64,000 nt of DNA from Orobanche coerulescens (lineage: Eukaryota > Streptophyta > Magnoliopsida > Lamiales > Orobanchaceae): contig CM065801.1 in NCBI GenBank assembly GCA_033398695.1, forward strand, positions 46,696,358 to 46,760,357. Reading direction: 5' to 3'. Both the position numbers and the translations under genes were made by a program. The notes beneath the pieces are model-generated. The model saw only the letters and a list, made by a program, of their open reading frames with translations. It did not search any database and was not told the DNA's origin. Below are positions 45,900 through 57,745 of this stretch, piece after piece. Numbering within the stretch: the stretch's first letter is position 1; every line of letters begins with the position of its first letter.

Positions 45900-46452
45900 A
45901 TCTCACTCGCATACTATCATCGGTTTCCCACGTAGCCTCCTCGACTCCATGTCGTGACTACTGAACCTTTAGTAGGGGAATCGTCTTGTTTCTCAACTGT
46001 TTGATCCTCCTCTCGAGTATCTGTACAGGACGCTCCTCGTACGAATGATCCTCCGCTAATTCGATCTCATCGAACTGAAGTATATGACTCGGATCAGCAA
46101 CGTACTTCCTCAACTGGGAGACATGAAACACATTGTGAATCTGACTTAAAGCCGGTGGCAAAGCCAGTCGATAAGCGAGATCACCTACACGCTCCAACAC
46201 CTCAAATGTGCCCATCGCACGATGAACTGCCTTCCAGAAGTGCAACACGAATCGCCCGTCACGATCCGATACAATACTCTTGTGGGTACCATGTAACCTC
46301 ATAATTTCCTTAATAAATAGCTGGGCCAATCTCTCGGGACCCCACGTGTCCTTAATCTCCAAGAAGTGGGCTGATTTGGTCAGACGGTCCACAATCACCC
46401 AAATTGTATTCATTCCTCGACGACTCGTCGGCAAGCTAGTGATAAAATCCAT
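45900..46452 (-). pseudogene. element C integrase with internal deletion and chromodomain-like tail
   Basis: Open from 46452 to 45958 (164 codons). It begins with DFITSLPTSRRGMNTIWVIVDRLTKSAHF (first aspartate, in pieces) and SIVSDRDGRF (second). After HRAMGT it jumps straight to [18 protein letters not shown]. The block that normally lies between, with the catalytic glutamate (DGQSERT) and the YEALYGRK region, is missing in frame, about 150 residues by comparison with element F. A chromodomain-like tail follows (QLRNKTIPLLKVQ, stop at 45958, then EEATWETDDSM). Strand transfer should be impossible. Confidence 0.8.
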
Positions 46453-47265
46453 CGATATATCCTCCCATTTCCACTCGGGAATCGGGAGCGGTTTCGGATT
46501 CTGCGGAGTCGGTGCTCAATCTTAACTCTTGTGAGTTAAACATCTCGAAACGAATTCGGCAACCTCACGTTTCATATTCCCCCACCAATAATTTTGCTTC
46601 AAATCCTTATACATCTTGCTAGATCCCGGGTGAATAGAGTACGGGGTAGCATGGGCTTCTCTCATAATAGAGTTCCTCAACTATTCGTCTGCGGGTACAC
46701 AAACTCGATTTCTAAAGCGTATCAATCCATCCTCGTGGATCACGAATCCAGGGGCTTTCCCTTGAGTTACTTCATCCCGAACTCGAGATAAGAATGGGTC
46801 CGTAACTTGCTTCGATCTGATCATATTATCAAGAGACGAAGAAATCTCAAGTGTGCAAAGTTTTCCCTGAACACGCTTTAACCAAACTTCAATTTCCGGC
46901 CTCATAAGGTCTAACTGCAACTCCCTCTGTGCTGTCAAGCGGCTCAGCATCTGCTCCTGCACTGTCTTACGGCTCAAAGCGTCGGCAACCACATTTGCTT
47001 TGCCCGGATGATAAAGGATCTCGATATCACAGTCCTTGATTAATTCTATCCACCTTCTCTGCCTCATGTTCAACTCCTTCTGAGTAAAAATGTATTTTAT
47101 GCTCTTGTGGTCAGTAAAGATCTGGCAGGTAACTCCATACAGATAGTGACGCCAGATTTTCAAAGCAAACACCACGACTGCTAGCTCTAAGTCGTGAGTC
47201 GAATAGTTACCTTCATAGGGTCTCAATTGTCTCGATGCATAGGCAATCACTTTCCCTTCCTGCAT
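46453..47265 (-). pseudogene. element C RNase H and integrase N-terminal part
   Basis: Open at 47265-46681 (194 codons): [55 protein letters not shown] and [16 protein letters not shown] are gypsy RNase H motifs. Sequence after 46681 continues in other frames as the zinc-finger part of integrase (EAH, HPGSSKMYKDL, YWWGNMK). A stop at 47281-47283 separates it from RT upstream. The RNase H acidic residues are present in the pieces. Confidence 0.8.
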
Positions 47266-47283
47266 GAGTACACATCCAAGGCC

Positions 47284-48129
47284 CTATCTCGACTCGTCAC
47301 TGTACACCACGAATCCTTCCGTTTCTTTTGGTAAGACCAAAACAGGTGCCGAAATCAATCGACTCTTGAGCTCATCAAAACTTTGCTGACATGCTTTTGA
47401 CCACAAATACTTCTTATCCTTCCGCAGTAGGTTAGTCATTGGTTGCGCAATTTTGGAAAATCCTTCCACGAACCGTCGGTAGTAACCCGCTAGGCCGAGG
47501 AAACTACGAACGTCCTTAACGTTCTTCGGAGGTAGCCAATCTCGAATGGCTTCTGTCTTCTGTGGGTCCACTCTCACTCCTTCGGCTGATATCACATGCC
47601 CAAGAAAGATAACTTCAGGCATCCAGAATTCACATTTAGAAAACTTCCCATAAAGCTGTTCCCGCCTCAACGTATCGAGAACTTGGTGGAGATGATGTTC
47701 ATGCTCTTCATGGTCACGAGAGTAAATCAGAATGTCGATAATAAAAATGACTACAAAGCGATCCAGATAGTTAATAAAAACCCAATTCATCAACTCCATG
47801 AATACCGCCGGTGCATTAGTCAATCCAAATGGCATCACCACGAACTCATAATGCCCATAGCGAGTACGGAATACTGTCTTCGAGATGTCAGACTCTCGAA
47901 TCCTCAACTGGTGATAACCGGATCTCAATTCGATCTTATAAAACACAGCAGCTCCCTGAAGTTGATCCAATAAATCATCAATACGAGGCAGAGGATATCT
48001 GTTCTTGATGGTTACCCTGTTAAGCTCACGGTAATCAAATAAACGCAGAGATTCGTCCTTCTTTCGTACAAATAACACTGGTGCTCCCCAAGGGGACGCA
48101 CTAGGTCGAATATAGCCGTTTTCAGTCAA
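47284..48129 (-). pseudogene. element C reverse transcriptase
   Basis: 281 codons: [61 protein letters not shown] and [11 protein letters not shown] are the expected gypsy RT blocks, ending at the RNase H edge. The catalytic box reads FIID (47745-47734) where FIDD is usual, losing the first aspartate, and two residues before DYRELN are missing (RLFDYRELN for a usual [10 protein letters not shown]). The N-terminal piece is fused to gag-protease in another frame (see 48134-50122). Likely inactive. Confidence 0.85.
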
Positions 48130-48133
48130 CTCC

Positions 48134-50122
48134 TCAAAGCTGGTTCTTCAACTCCTGCATCTCAGTCGGAGCCATACGATACGGTGCCTTTGAAAGCGGG
48201 GATGTACCTGGCTCTAACTCAATAATAAACTCCACGTCACGATGAGGAGGTAAGCCTGGCAACTCGTCTGGAAATACGTCTGGGTAGTCTCGGACTACCG
48301 GAATGTCGGCCAATTCAAATGGTCGATCTGCTGTTTTGGTCATGTAGCACCAATAACCAATACACCCTTGATTAAGCAGTTTCACTGCTTTCATAGCGCT
48401 GATGACTCTCCCGGAACGACTGGGATTATCACCTAAAAAAATACACTTGAAACTATCATCAGAAGTGACGGTTACCATATGCTTGCGGACACTAAGTATG
48501 GCATCATGACGATTCATACAATCGATACCCAAGATTATATCATCCTTAGGTAAATCAACTACAATCAAATTTGACAACCACTCACGGTCGTTCATACGAA
48601 TCGGACAGTCTTGGACTTCGCGATTCCCAATAATTCTTCTACCATCGGGTAGACCAATCACATAGGGCTCACAATTGATAACATGGTCTAGAGGCAAACA
48701 ACTTAAACAAGAAGTAGATATGAAAGAGTGTGAAGCACCGGTATCAAAAAGAACACACACCGGCTGAGAGTGGATCTCGAGTATACCTGCAATCATGCTG
48801 GCCTCGGGATCGTCAGCTTTCTTCATTTCGTAGATCCTGGGTTTTGCGGCTCCTGCACCATGTGCACCACTTTGATTCCCACGACCCGTTCCCCTGTTTG
48901 CCGCGGTAGTCTGATAAGAAGCGGACGGAGGCACACGGTCCTGGACAATAGACTGATTTGGAGTATGAGATGCCACTGGTTCACGTCCGGGCCCATTTCT
49001 GCAAAAACGAGCACGATGCCCATTCTTCCCACAAGTATGGCATGCGACGGCCGGCTTCGGGCATTTGGAGCTGACGTGCCCCTGGTCTCCGCAGTTATAG
49101 CACACAACAGATGAGGGGATTGCTTGAGAGTGCAATCCGGATGGCTTCGACTCCATGGGTGGTCGATCAGAAGGGTTTGGCAATGACTGGGGCTTCCTAA
49201 ATGTCCCCTGGTTACTCTCAGTCTGGTTCTGGTTCCTGGATCTTTTGTTGTTGGACTGTGGTTGCTTCTTAGAAATCTCCTTCGCCGTGAGCTCGTATTC
49301 TAGAGCCTTCTCGATGAACTCCGGCAGGGTCGTACAGTGGTAATTCAACAGTTGCATTCTCATTCGGGGTTTAAGCCTCTTGAGAAAGTATTTGATCTTA
49401 TCAGTCTCTGTTCGGATAATTGTCGTGGCGAAAGGAAGAAGTGCCTGAAATTTCTCAGCGACAGATAGTACATCATCATCCTCGGACGGGTCCGGGTTTA
49501 GTAATTCCGACAGTTTGGCCTCACGGAGTGGCCCTGGATAGTAACGGTCTAGCATGAGGTTTTTAAATTCCTCCCAAGTATAAACACCATCAGCTGGCCT
49601 CACTGAAAGCCACCAGGTATGAGCGCATTTGCTATGATAGTAAGTGGCTACAGAGACGCGGTTCTCTTCCGGGCAGTCCACCATCTCGAAAAGTTTCTCA
49701 AAATGCTCGATCCAATGCACAATGTCAGCGGGCTCAGAGGAGCCTTCAAAGGTCATAGGTCGCTGGCGAGAGATGTCGCTGATGATCCGACTCACGGGTC
49801 CGCCAAGCACAAGAGGAGGATGAGGCCCCTGTTGCTGGCCAGTAGTGGCCCTCTGCATAGCTTCGATTAATTGACCCATCTGGGTCATCTGAGTCATCAT
49901 GTCCTGCATCACAAAGTAAGGATCGACACGCGCATCCTCACGCCCACTGTGGTGCGATTGGTCCCTAGAAGATGAACCACTATCTGCGGAACTATGATCC
50001 ACATTCGCGCGTCTGTTGGCTCGAGGTATCGGGATTCGGCCCCTTCCGCGGCCTCGTCCCCCTCTGCCACGACCTCTCAGATTCCTTTCCATACTGAAAG
50101 AATCAATCATAATGATAATCAT
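48134..50122 (-). CDS. element C gag-protease polyprotein, 662 codons
   Basis: The longest intact frame of the window. Met11 ([12 protein letters not shown], near 50092) is the likelier start, since relatives begin with an RGRG-rich stretch. Gag capsid domain at about residues 125-265 ([24 protein letters not shown]); two CX2CX4HX4C zinc knuckles at 341-354 ([14 protein letters not shown]) and 361-374 ([14 protein letters not shown]) that bind element RNA; aspartic protease with the DTGA active site at 460-463; then the start of RT ([12 protein letters not shown]) before a stop at 48134. RT continues four bases away in another frame, so either a frameshift mutation or a programmed shift separates them; a mutation is simpler. 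Confidence 0.88.
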   Translation of the reverse strand: MIIIMIDSFSMERNLRGRGRGGRGRGRGRIPIPRANRRANVDHSSADSGSSSRDQSHHSGREDARVDPYFVMQDMMTQMTQMGQLIEAMQRATTGQQQGPHPPLVLGGPVSRIISDISRQRPMTFEGSSEPADIVHWIEHFEKLFEMVDCPEENRVSVATYYHSKCAHTWWLSVRPADGVYTWEEFKNLMLDRYYPGPLREAKLSELLNPDPSEDDDVLSVAEKFQALLPFATTIIRTETDKIKYFLKRLKPRMRMQLLNYHCTTLPEFIEKALEYELTAKEISKKQPQSNNKRSRNQNQTESNQGTFRKPQSLPNPSDRPPMESKPSGLHSQAIPSSVVCYNCGDQGHVSSKCPKPAVACHTCGKNGHRARFCRNGPGREPVASHTPNQSIVQDRVPPSASYQTTAANRGTGRGNQSGAHGAGAAKPRIYEMKKADDPEASMIAGILEIHSQPVCVLFDTGASHSFISTSCLSCLPLDHVINCEPYVIGLPDGRRIIGNREVQDCPIRMNDREWLSNLIVVDLPKDDIILGIDCMNRHDAILSVRKHMVTVTSDDSFKCIFLGDNPSRSGRVISAMKAVKLLNQGCIGYWCYMTKTADRPFELADIPVVRDYPDVFPDELPGLPPHRDVEFIIELEPGTSPLSKAPYRMAPTEMQELKNQL

Positions 50123-50536
50123 AAGTACAGTTCAAGACACTATTCAAAATTCATGCTAAGTTAATAGCAACAAGGGATCACATATTCAAGGAAGAGGTTC
50201 ATAATTAATTATCGACACCACGAGTGTCGCACAGAACATTACATCGACGTCAAGTCGAACAATTTCAATCATATAATCAGTCCAGCATTTATCTCGAATT
50301 ATTAATCAGATAAATCATGCCACAAATCCTCAAAATAACAAGATCAACAAAGAGATCCATTCCGATATCAATATCATGCCAGTAATTAAATCATGGCTCA
50401 TAAAGTACATACCGTATTTGGCTCGTAGGGTCAGTAGCTTGCACAGGTCACACGTGACACGAAGGTCTTTGGATACTAGTTCATTATACAACAACTCTTA
50501 AAGAGAAACAAAACAACACTCTCTGATACCATATTC
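50123..50536 (-). other. element C leader with PBS
   Basis: The PBS TGGTATCAGAG at 50531-50521 lies five bases after the LTR end and matches the initiator tRNA-Met complement over its first 11 bases. The 400-bp leader to gag holds no ORF. Confidence 0.8.
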
Positions 50537-53418
50537 TGTAACACACCAAAAAGGTGGCTTATTACAGTGCTGTGGACCCCACACTGGGACCCACCAGGCG
50601 ATATCCAAAACAGATTAAATAAATATTACTTGTGATACCGAACCACAATAAATAGTTATTACTCCGGTTAGGAGTTTATTAAAAATATGGCTAACGGCCT
50701 TGCAGGATCCGAAATACAAGTATAAACCATATGGAGATGGAATATACTTCAAATACCAATACAACCAAATAGTAATTTAAATGAAGCGGAAATAAGGTAA
50801 CTTTACATGGTTTAACATAATCGGACAACAAATGATTTGGGGCCCCCAAACTAGTATCACTCGAACCCTTCGCCGTCAACATGCTCTTCCCGTGCCTTGC
50901 CTTTGCCTCGACCTAAAATACAACACAAGTATTTCGCCCATAACACAGGGTCAGATATACATGATAATTAATTCTTCCGACATATACAATTCACATATAT
51001 GGATCTCAAGGAAACATCCCGACTATTAATCATACCCCTCGGGCGTATGAAACAACCAGTCACAAACCGTCGAACACATCCAATCATACATAGACTATGA
51101 ACGATTAACAATATGGCTCAAGATGGACATCACAGTACGCCCGATCCGGAAATTTATCCGTGTACATGTCCACCCCGTATACGGAATCCAGAATATACGT
51201 GTGACAATGTACCTAATTTGCCTCACGAACTACGTCTCGTGTGCACAGTCCAATACGAAAACATCCACGTATGACTATACAAGTGACCGGCTAAAAATCC
51301 TACACAATATCCAATCGGCACGCAGATATGATTCCAGAAATGTCACGATACAACATGACAACGAATTTCAACGAAATACATATCCGATTAAGGATCAAGA
51401 AAAACTCACCAAAGTGATAATAAGGACCATCAAGATCAACGATTCAAAGTGACGTACTTGGGAATGCAACCCCATGATGAAAATGGAATAACGTCAAAAT
51501 GTCAAATCACGACAAACATTTCATAAACATTTCATACACATGAAATGTATAAACATCACAAGAATCTAATCATCATTATAACCAAGCAAGATAACTTGCC
51601 TCAATACAGAGACGAGAATAATCCTCTTCTTGTCGAAACGAACGAACGGTCCACGACTAATATCGTTTACTCGAACAATCAACCTTAAACGAAATACATT
51701 TTACTCAATAACATATTCGTATAATTATCAATATAATATTAGTAAGACGACACCCTACAATCCATTAGAATAGTTTCGCTATCTCAAAATATCGAAGTCT
51801 TATACCAAGAATTCTTTTTACCTCATTACAACCATAAAATCGGTTTACAATACTTTTACCGAAAGTTCACATGATTCTTCATAAATAAGAATTTTATCAA
51901 GAACATGTTAAACAACCACTTATGTTGTCAATATCATCTTATGTTGATTAAACTTTCCAAAACATTACAATGTTGAAAGGTAAAATCTGCACAATTATGT
52001 TCATCAATATATCTCATCTAAATTGAATATTAAGCTTACAACAAGGTTATATTAGTTATGAGATTACACCATATTCATGAAGGTTATCAAAATCATTCTT
52101 GAAAACCTGAAAGATTCATTAATATCATTTCTGATCAAACACCACAAGATGATCAAACACATTCTTAGGTTATCAACACATCCGGTTAATAAGAAGTTAT
52201 TGTTGTTTTCACAAATATCCTTATCAATCTTCAAAGTCTTGCTGGGCTGAAACATAAGGAGGTTATAACTCTTAAGAATTTTGAACAAGAGAACATCCTC
52301 CTACTTCTAACATTGCCAAGTTCTTCCCAAGGTAAGTGAATATCAAGTATGGTGTTTGAACACTTTATGATAACAATTTCATTGTTCAAGTCTAACCATG
52401 ATGAAGCTAACTGATTTATCAAGGTTCTACTGATATGAATTCGTCCATCAAGGTGATCATGAAGATTCTAAACATGGTTACTATCATTATAACCTCAAGA
52501 ACACATCCATTTCAAACCCTCTTTATCATATTCATCAAGAAGTGTGAAGAAGTTTAATTAAAACCATGTTTTACTTGATTAATCTAACTTTAGGTGAAGT
52601 ATACTTCATTACCAAAATTAACATATGAAAACAATACAGAGAAGAAAGTACACCTACCTTCAGAAACGAAGAACAACCTCAACACTACAAGAAAGTACAC
52701 TCCAAGCTCAAGAACACCTCCTAATCTTAAAGGTAATGAGCTCCACTCCAAGATTTAAGGCTTAAACACAAGTTGGAGGAGGTTGATATCGATTTGGGGG
52801 TGCAGAGGGACAATATATGGAGAGAAAATCGGTTTAGAGTTGTGAAGAAGTGAAAAACAGGCTGGTCATATAAATAGACCGTACCGGATTAACGTACGCT
52901 ATCGGGGAAATTTAGCATACGTTAACTCTCTTACGTACGCTAACCGGTTAATGTTACGTACGTAAGCGGCTTACAGTGGCTACTGTCTTGAATCCACAGG
53001 CCATTAGTGCACGCTAATTAAAAGGGTGCTACGCACGCTAATAAAAGTTAACTCTGGCCGACACGACAGCTCAGACATCATACACATGCATGCCAACGGA
53101 TAACAAGTTCACGTGCTGAAGTCAACTAATGTCAGATTCCTTCTTAACGTACGCAACAGACAAGGTATTACGTATGTTAAATCACAAGTTTAGCATATGT
53201 TGGTTAAGCTACGTAGCGTACGCTACACTAACAGAAAAAGTTCAAAAATGCAACTCTCCAATTGACATCGAATCATCAAGTATGAAATGAAATAACAATG
53301 ATATGAAGCTCAAATCTATAATACCTCACCATAATACTAAATGCAATGATCCACGGTAATCAATTTATCCGAATATACAACGACAGATAAAAACGAAAAA
53401 TTACAGTCGGATATTACA
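50537..53418 (-). repeat. element C 5' LTR
   Basis: 2882 bp, from TGTAATATCCGACTG at 53418 to TGTTACA at 50537. Close match to the split 3' LTR. It has the palindrome array, a TATTTATATG box (about 52867-52876, minus sense) and a long tail related to segment B (40258-40600). The 63-codon and similar ORFs are chance. Confidence 0.88.
52888..53230 (-). promoter_or_regulatory. near-palindrome array, element C 5' LTR
   Basis: Same ten-unit order as 45310-45655, for example TTAACGTACGCTA, TTACGTACGCTAA, TTACGTACGTAAG and GTAGCGTACGCTAC. A few units carry point changes (TTAGTGCACGCTAA here against TTAGCGCACGCTAA in the other LTR). Confidence 0.7.
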
Positions 53419-53429
53419 GCTTTGTCCTC

Positions 53430-53545
53430 ACTCACGTGCACCCTGAGGGTCACCCATCCCATAACTACTTCAGGCTAATCACGGTTAAATTTGGAGTTTC
53501 TATGAGATGGCTACCAAAAAAGAAGATGCACCTTGTTGGTATGAG
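53430..53545 (-). rRNA. 5S rRNA-like sequence, Cassandra 5' LTR (damaged)
   Basis: Minus-strand 5S-like stretch with a diverged A box (ATTTAACCGTGATTAG, 53496-53481). Its C box has lost the CCCTGGGAAGTCT part present in the 3' LTR copy, so GGGATGGGTGACC runs directly into CTCAGGG. Confidence 0.65.
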
Positions 53546-53662
53546 TAGTACAAATTAATTTATTTAACTACTTTCTAGTTCAGATCTCACAGGTCAAATC
53601 GCAAGGCGCGCCTCCCTTATTCTTAAGCCCATGCAGGTAGGATGCTAGATCGAATCCTAACA

Positions 53663-54649
<987 letters not shown>

Positions 54650-55111
54650 CGACTTTCTAGGATAAATATTGGGGAAAATAAATAAAAGATAGCTTTTGAC
54701 AAAAATAATTTTCGTTGAGAATATTAAAATTCTCACCTACAAAGTCGAGTCGCTACACTGACATAACTTTAATACCTTTAAATATGGCAAGATTTCATCA
54801 TAGATATGAGATAAAATTTTGCGGTGGAAGAATAAATCATAAATTAAAATTTCAATTCCCCAAATGAGTTCCAAAACATTTGACATAAAGAAAACATCAT
54901 GTAATAATTCCTCTTTCATATGCCCTCGCGGATCTCTCCTTCGTCCATCCGGCTCGGTTTAACCTGCGGGATCAATAAAGGTGGGGTTGAGCTTCCTTCA
55001 GCTCGTGGAAATGACACTGATCACAGTAATATACAATCTCATGGAAAGCATAACATGAATAATCTATCATATTTTTCCTTAACGTCAATGCATACTCACA
55101 ATATTACATGT

Positions 55112-55254
55112 AGCATGAATCGAGCACGTGTAACACGAATATTGAGGTTGCGCAAGTGCCCCCGCAACAACATCAAACATACACACAATAGCACATAACA
55201 TGAATCGAGCACGCATGTGAATATTGAGGTTGCGCAGGTGTCCCCGCAACAACA
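55112..55254. repeat. direct repeat with GTTGCG/CGCAAC hairpin
   Basis: Two related copies (55112-55170 and 55198-55254) of a segment running from ATGAATCGAGCACG to CCCCGCAACAACAT. Each contains a 6-bp stem hairpin GTTGCG-N10-CGCAAC (55147-55168 and 55229-55250). Confidence 0.75.
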
Positions 55255-55836
55255 TATATCTTAAGATAGCCTCCTATACGAATACAGGTTAGCCTGATTT
55301 ACAACATGCATAAAATTTTAAACATGAATAGAACATCACATACACAGTCCAATTAAAGCAATTAAAGTGATAGTGAAAATTCCCACCTGAATAAATGATG
55401 ATGTCTGACTTGAATATGAAGATGCTCGACTCGTAGTCCTAAGCCCATAACTACTCGATAAAGTCTACATATAATAATTATTATTATAATCCTTACAATT
55501 TATTATTTATATCATAAATGAAAAGATACAAATATCACTATCTAATAACTGAAAATAAATTGCTTATTAATATTAATCGAAGAGTTAACATTATAGATGA
55601 CTGAAATTAAAATATATATGCGTAAATTCAGATTATTTATTAATATTAAGTAGAAGTCAATATTTTAATATCTTGGTCAAAATTGGGATTGAATTGAAGT
55701 TTTAAAGTTCACTGGGATCAAATTGTAAGAGTTGAGAAGCTGACTGGGTTAAAAACGAGTTAATTAAAATTGTCTGGGGCTAAATTGAAAGCTGCTGGAA
55801 ATTGGGAGGACTAAATTGAAAACCCTAAAATCTCGC

Positions 55837-55850
55837 GGGTATAAATACCC
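55837..55850 (+). promoter_or_regulatory. palindromic TATA-like box facing plus
   Basis: GGGTATAAATACCC, almost its own reverse complement, preceded by repeated ACTAAATTGAAA-type strings and followed within about 50 bp by a CT-rich leader-like block. The arrangement looks like a promoter on the strand opposite to element F. Functional status unknown. Confidence 0.4.
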
Positions 55851-56332
55851 TTTTTCCTGACCTTCAGTCGACAGAAACTTCACTCTCCTTCTTCCCGTGC
55901 ACCCTGCCTCCCTCTCTGCCCTCTTCCATCTCTCTCTACAATATTCTCTTCATCTCGACTATTATTTCCAAATTCTTCTTCTCGGCCGAAAATAAATCGC
56001 AGTAAACACATACTAAAAGGAAGAAAATAAACACACACACATCGACCGGCGTTCGGACTCGCAAGAAGATGCAGTGGCGGCGAAGCTTCCGGTCAGGTCT
56101 GTACCCAATTCAGGCAGGAGTGGAACTAAATCTCTTTGTCATCCTCCTACGGTCCTACCAACAAAGTGATGAGATTCACCGCCGGATACTTAGGGGATTC
56201 GGGGTTGGATAATGTTTGTTGGGATTCGGTCCAGCATCCTGCATGCAGGGGTTAAAAAATGCGCGAGGCGCGGCTTGCGATTCGACCTGTGAGATCTGCA
56301 CTAGAAAGTGGTTAAATGAATTAATTTGGACT

Positions 56333-56440
56333 ACACATACCAACAAGATACATCTTCTTTTCTGGTATCCATCTCATAGATACTCCAAAGTTAAGCGTGC
56401 TTGGCCTGGAGTAGTGGGAAGTTTTCCAGGTGCGCGTGTG
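56333..56440 (+). rRNA. 5S rRNA-like sequence, Cassandra 5' LTR (C box deleted)
   Basis: 5S-like stretch with an intact A box AGTTAAGCGTGCTTGG (56389-56404). The segment TATGGGATGGGTGACACTCT, present in the 3' LTR, is missing after GGAGTAGT, which removes most of the C box. Confidence 0.75.
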
Positions 56441-56557
56441 TGAGGACAAAGTGCGCTAGAAAAATACTCGTGTTGGTACAGTGAGGATAGTCTTCATCAT
56501 TTTCAGGGACCAACAATTGGTATCGGAGCAGGTCACGGGTGCGGATTCCCTCGAAGT

Positions 56558-57540
56558 ATCCTACAGTGGAGGCTGCCAAAGTGTTGGAACTAAGCGGCGG
56601 GCATACAGCAAATGTTGCCAGTTGGCCGGAACTAAGATGTTGGCGCTGTGGAGGTTGTCAGGTGCTGGAGGGCTATGTGATCAAATCTAGTATGCTAGTA
56701 TGCTGGAACTGGGATACTGGCACAGTTGAAGTAAACGGAGCTGGAACAGATGCTGATGTCAAGTGTTGGAGGACTGTGTTAATGAATCCAGCCGCTAGAG
56801 GGTTGTGTGATCAAATCTAGTTCGTGGAGGTTTCCAGACTATGGGGATGAGATGCTGGCAGGTACTGGGAGGGGATTATTGGGATTCGGTCCAGCATCCT
56901 GCATGCATGGGCATCCTACAGTGGAGGCTGCCAAAGTGTTGGAACTAAGAGGCGGGCATGCAGCAAATGTGGCTAGTATGCTGGAACTGGGATACTGGCG
57001 CAGTAGAAGTAAACAGAGTTGGAACAGATGCTGATGTCAATTGTTGGAGGACTGTGTTAATGAATCCAGCCGCTAGAGGGCTGTGTGATCAAATCTAGTT
57101 CGTGGAGGTTTCCAGACTATGGGGCTGAGATGATGGCAGGTACTGGGAGGGGATTGTTGGGATTCGGTTCAGCATCCTGCATGCATGGGCATCCTACAGT
57201 GGAGGCTGCCAAAGTGTTGGAACTAAGAGGCGGGCATGCAGCAAATGTTGCCAGTTGGCCGGAACTAAGATGTTGGCGCTGTGGAGGTTATCAGGTGCTG
57301 GAGGGCTATCAAATCTAGTATGCTAGTATGCTGGAACTGAGATACTGGCACAGTAGAAGTAAACGGAGCTGGAACATAGGCTGATGTCATGTGTTGGAGG
57401 ACTGTGTTAATGAATCCAGCCGCTAGAGGGCTGTGTGATCAAATCTAGTTGGCGGAGGTTTCCAGACTATGGGGCTGAGATGTTGGCATGTACTGGGAGG
57501 GTATTGTTGGGATTCGGTCCAGCATCCTGTGTGCATGGGC
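56558..57540 (+). repeat. three tandem units made of Cassandra internal plus LTR start
   Basis: Units begin ATCCTACAGTGGAGGC at 56558, 56913 and 57191. Units 1 and 2 end with the first 40 or so bases of the LTR (GTTGGGATTCGG-like to CATGGGC) and then jump back to ATCCTACAG. Unit 3 runs into the true 3' LTR. Unit 2 is shorter (278 bp against 355), lacking an internal block. Confidence 0.88.
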
Positions 57541-57620
57541 TTAAAAATGCGCGAGGCGCGGCTTGCGATTCGACCCGTGAGATCTGCACTAGAAAGTAGT
57601 TAAATAAATTGATTTGGACT

Positions 57621-57745
57621 ATTCAGACCAACAAGATGCATCTTCTTTTCTGGTATCCATCTCATAGAAACTCCAAAGTTAAGCGTGCTTGGCCTGGAGT
57701 AGTTATGGGATGGGTGACACTCTGGGAAGTTTCCCAGGTGCGCGT
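57621..57745 (+). rRNA. 5S rRNA-like sequence, Cassandra 3' LTR
   Basis: Best-kept 5S-like copy of the window: A box AGTTAAGCGTGCTTGG (57677-57692) and C box GGGATGGGTGACACTCTGGG (57707-57726), with spacing as in real 5S genes. The 5' third is diverged. Confidence 0.8.

Larger units (their letters stand above)
34012..53418 (-). mobile_element. Ty3/gypsy chromovirus-like element C
   Basis: Minus strand, with perfect 5-bp target duplication GCTTT (34007-34011 and 53419-53423). 5' LTR 50537-53418, PBS, gag-protease, RT, RNase H, integrase with chromodomain-like tail, polypurine tract, 3' LTR 45841 down to 43273 and 34311 down to 34012, split by element A. It is the best-preserved coding element in the window, yet carries a frameshift, an in-frame stop and an integrase deletion. 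It inserted into the 5' LTR of a Cassandra element, beside the 5S-like sequence. Confidence 0.9.
33302..53662 (-). mobile_element. Cassandra-type TRIM, split by a gypsy element
   Basis: Minus strand. 3' LTR 33302-33621 (320 bp, TGTTGGG to CCAACA), polypurine tract 33622-33632, internal 33622-33945, 5' LTR 33946-34011 plus 53424-53662 (305 bp in all). The gypsy element C sits in the 5' LTR with a perfect target duplication. The PBS is decayed: TTATTATCGGATC where the complete copy has TTGGTATCGGAGC. Flanks GAGAG (33297-33301) and GACGG (53663-53667) match at three of five positions, so its own target duplication is uncertain. Confidence 0.8.
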
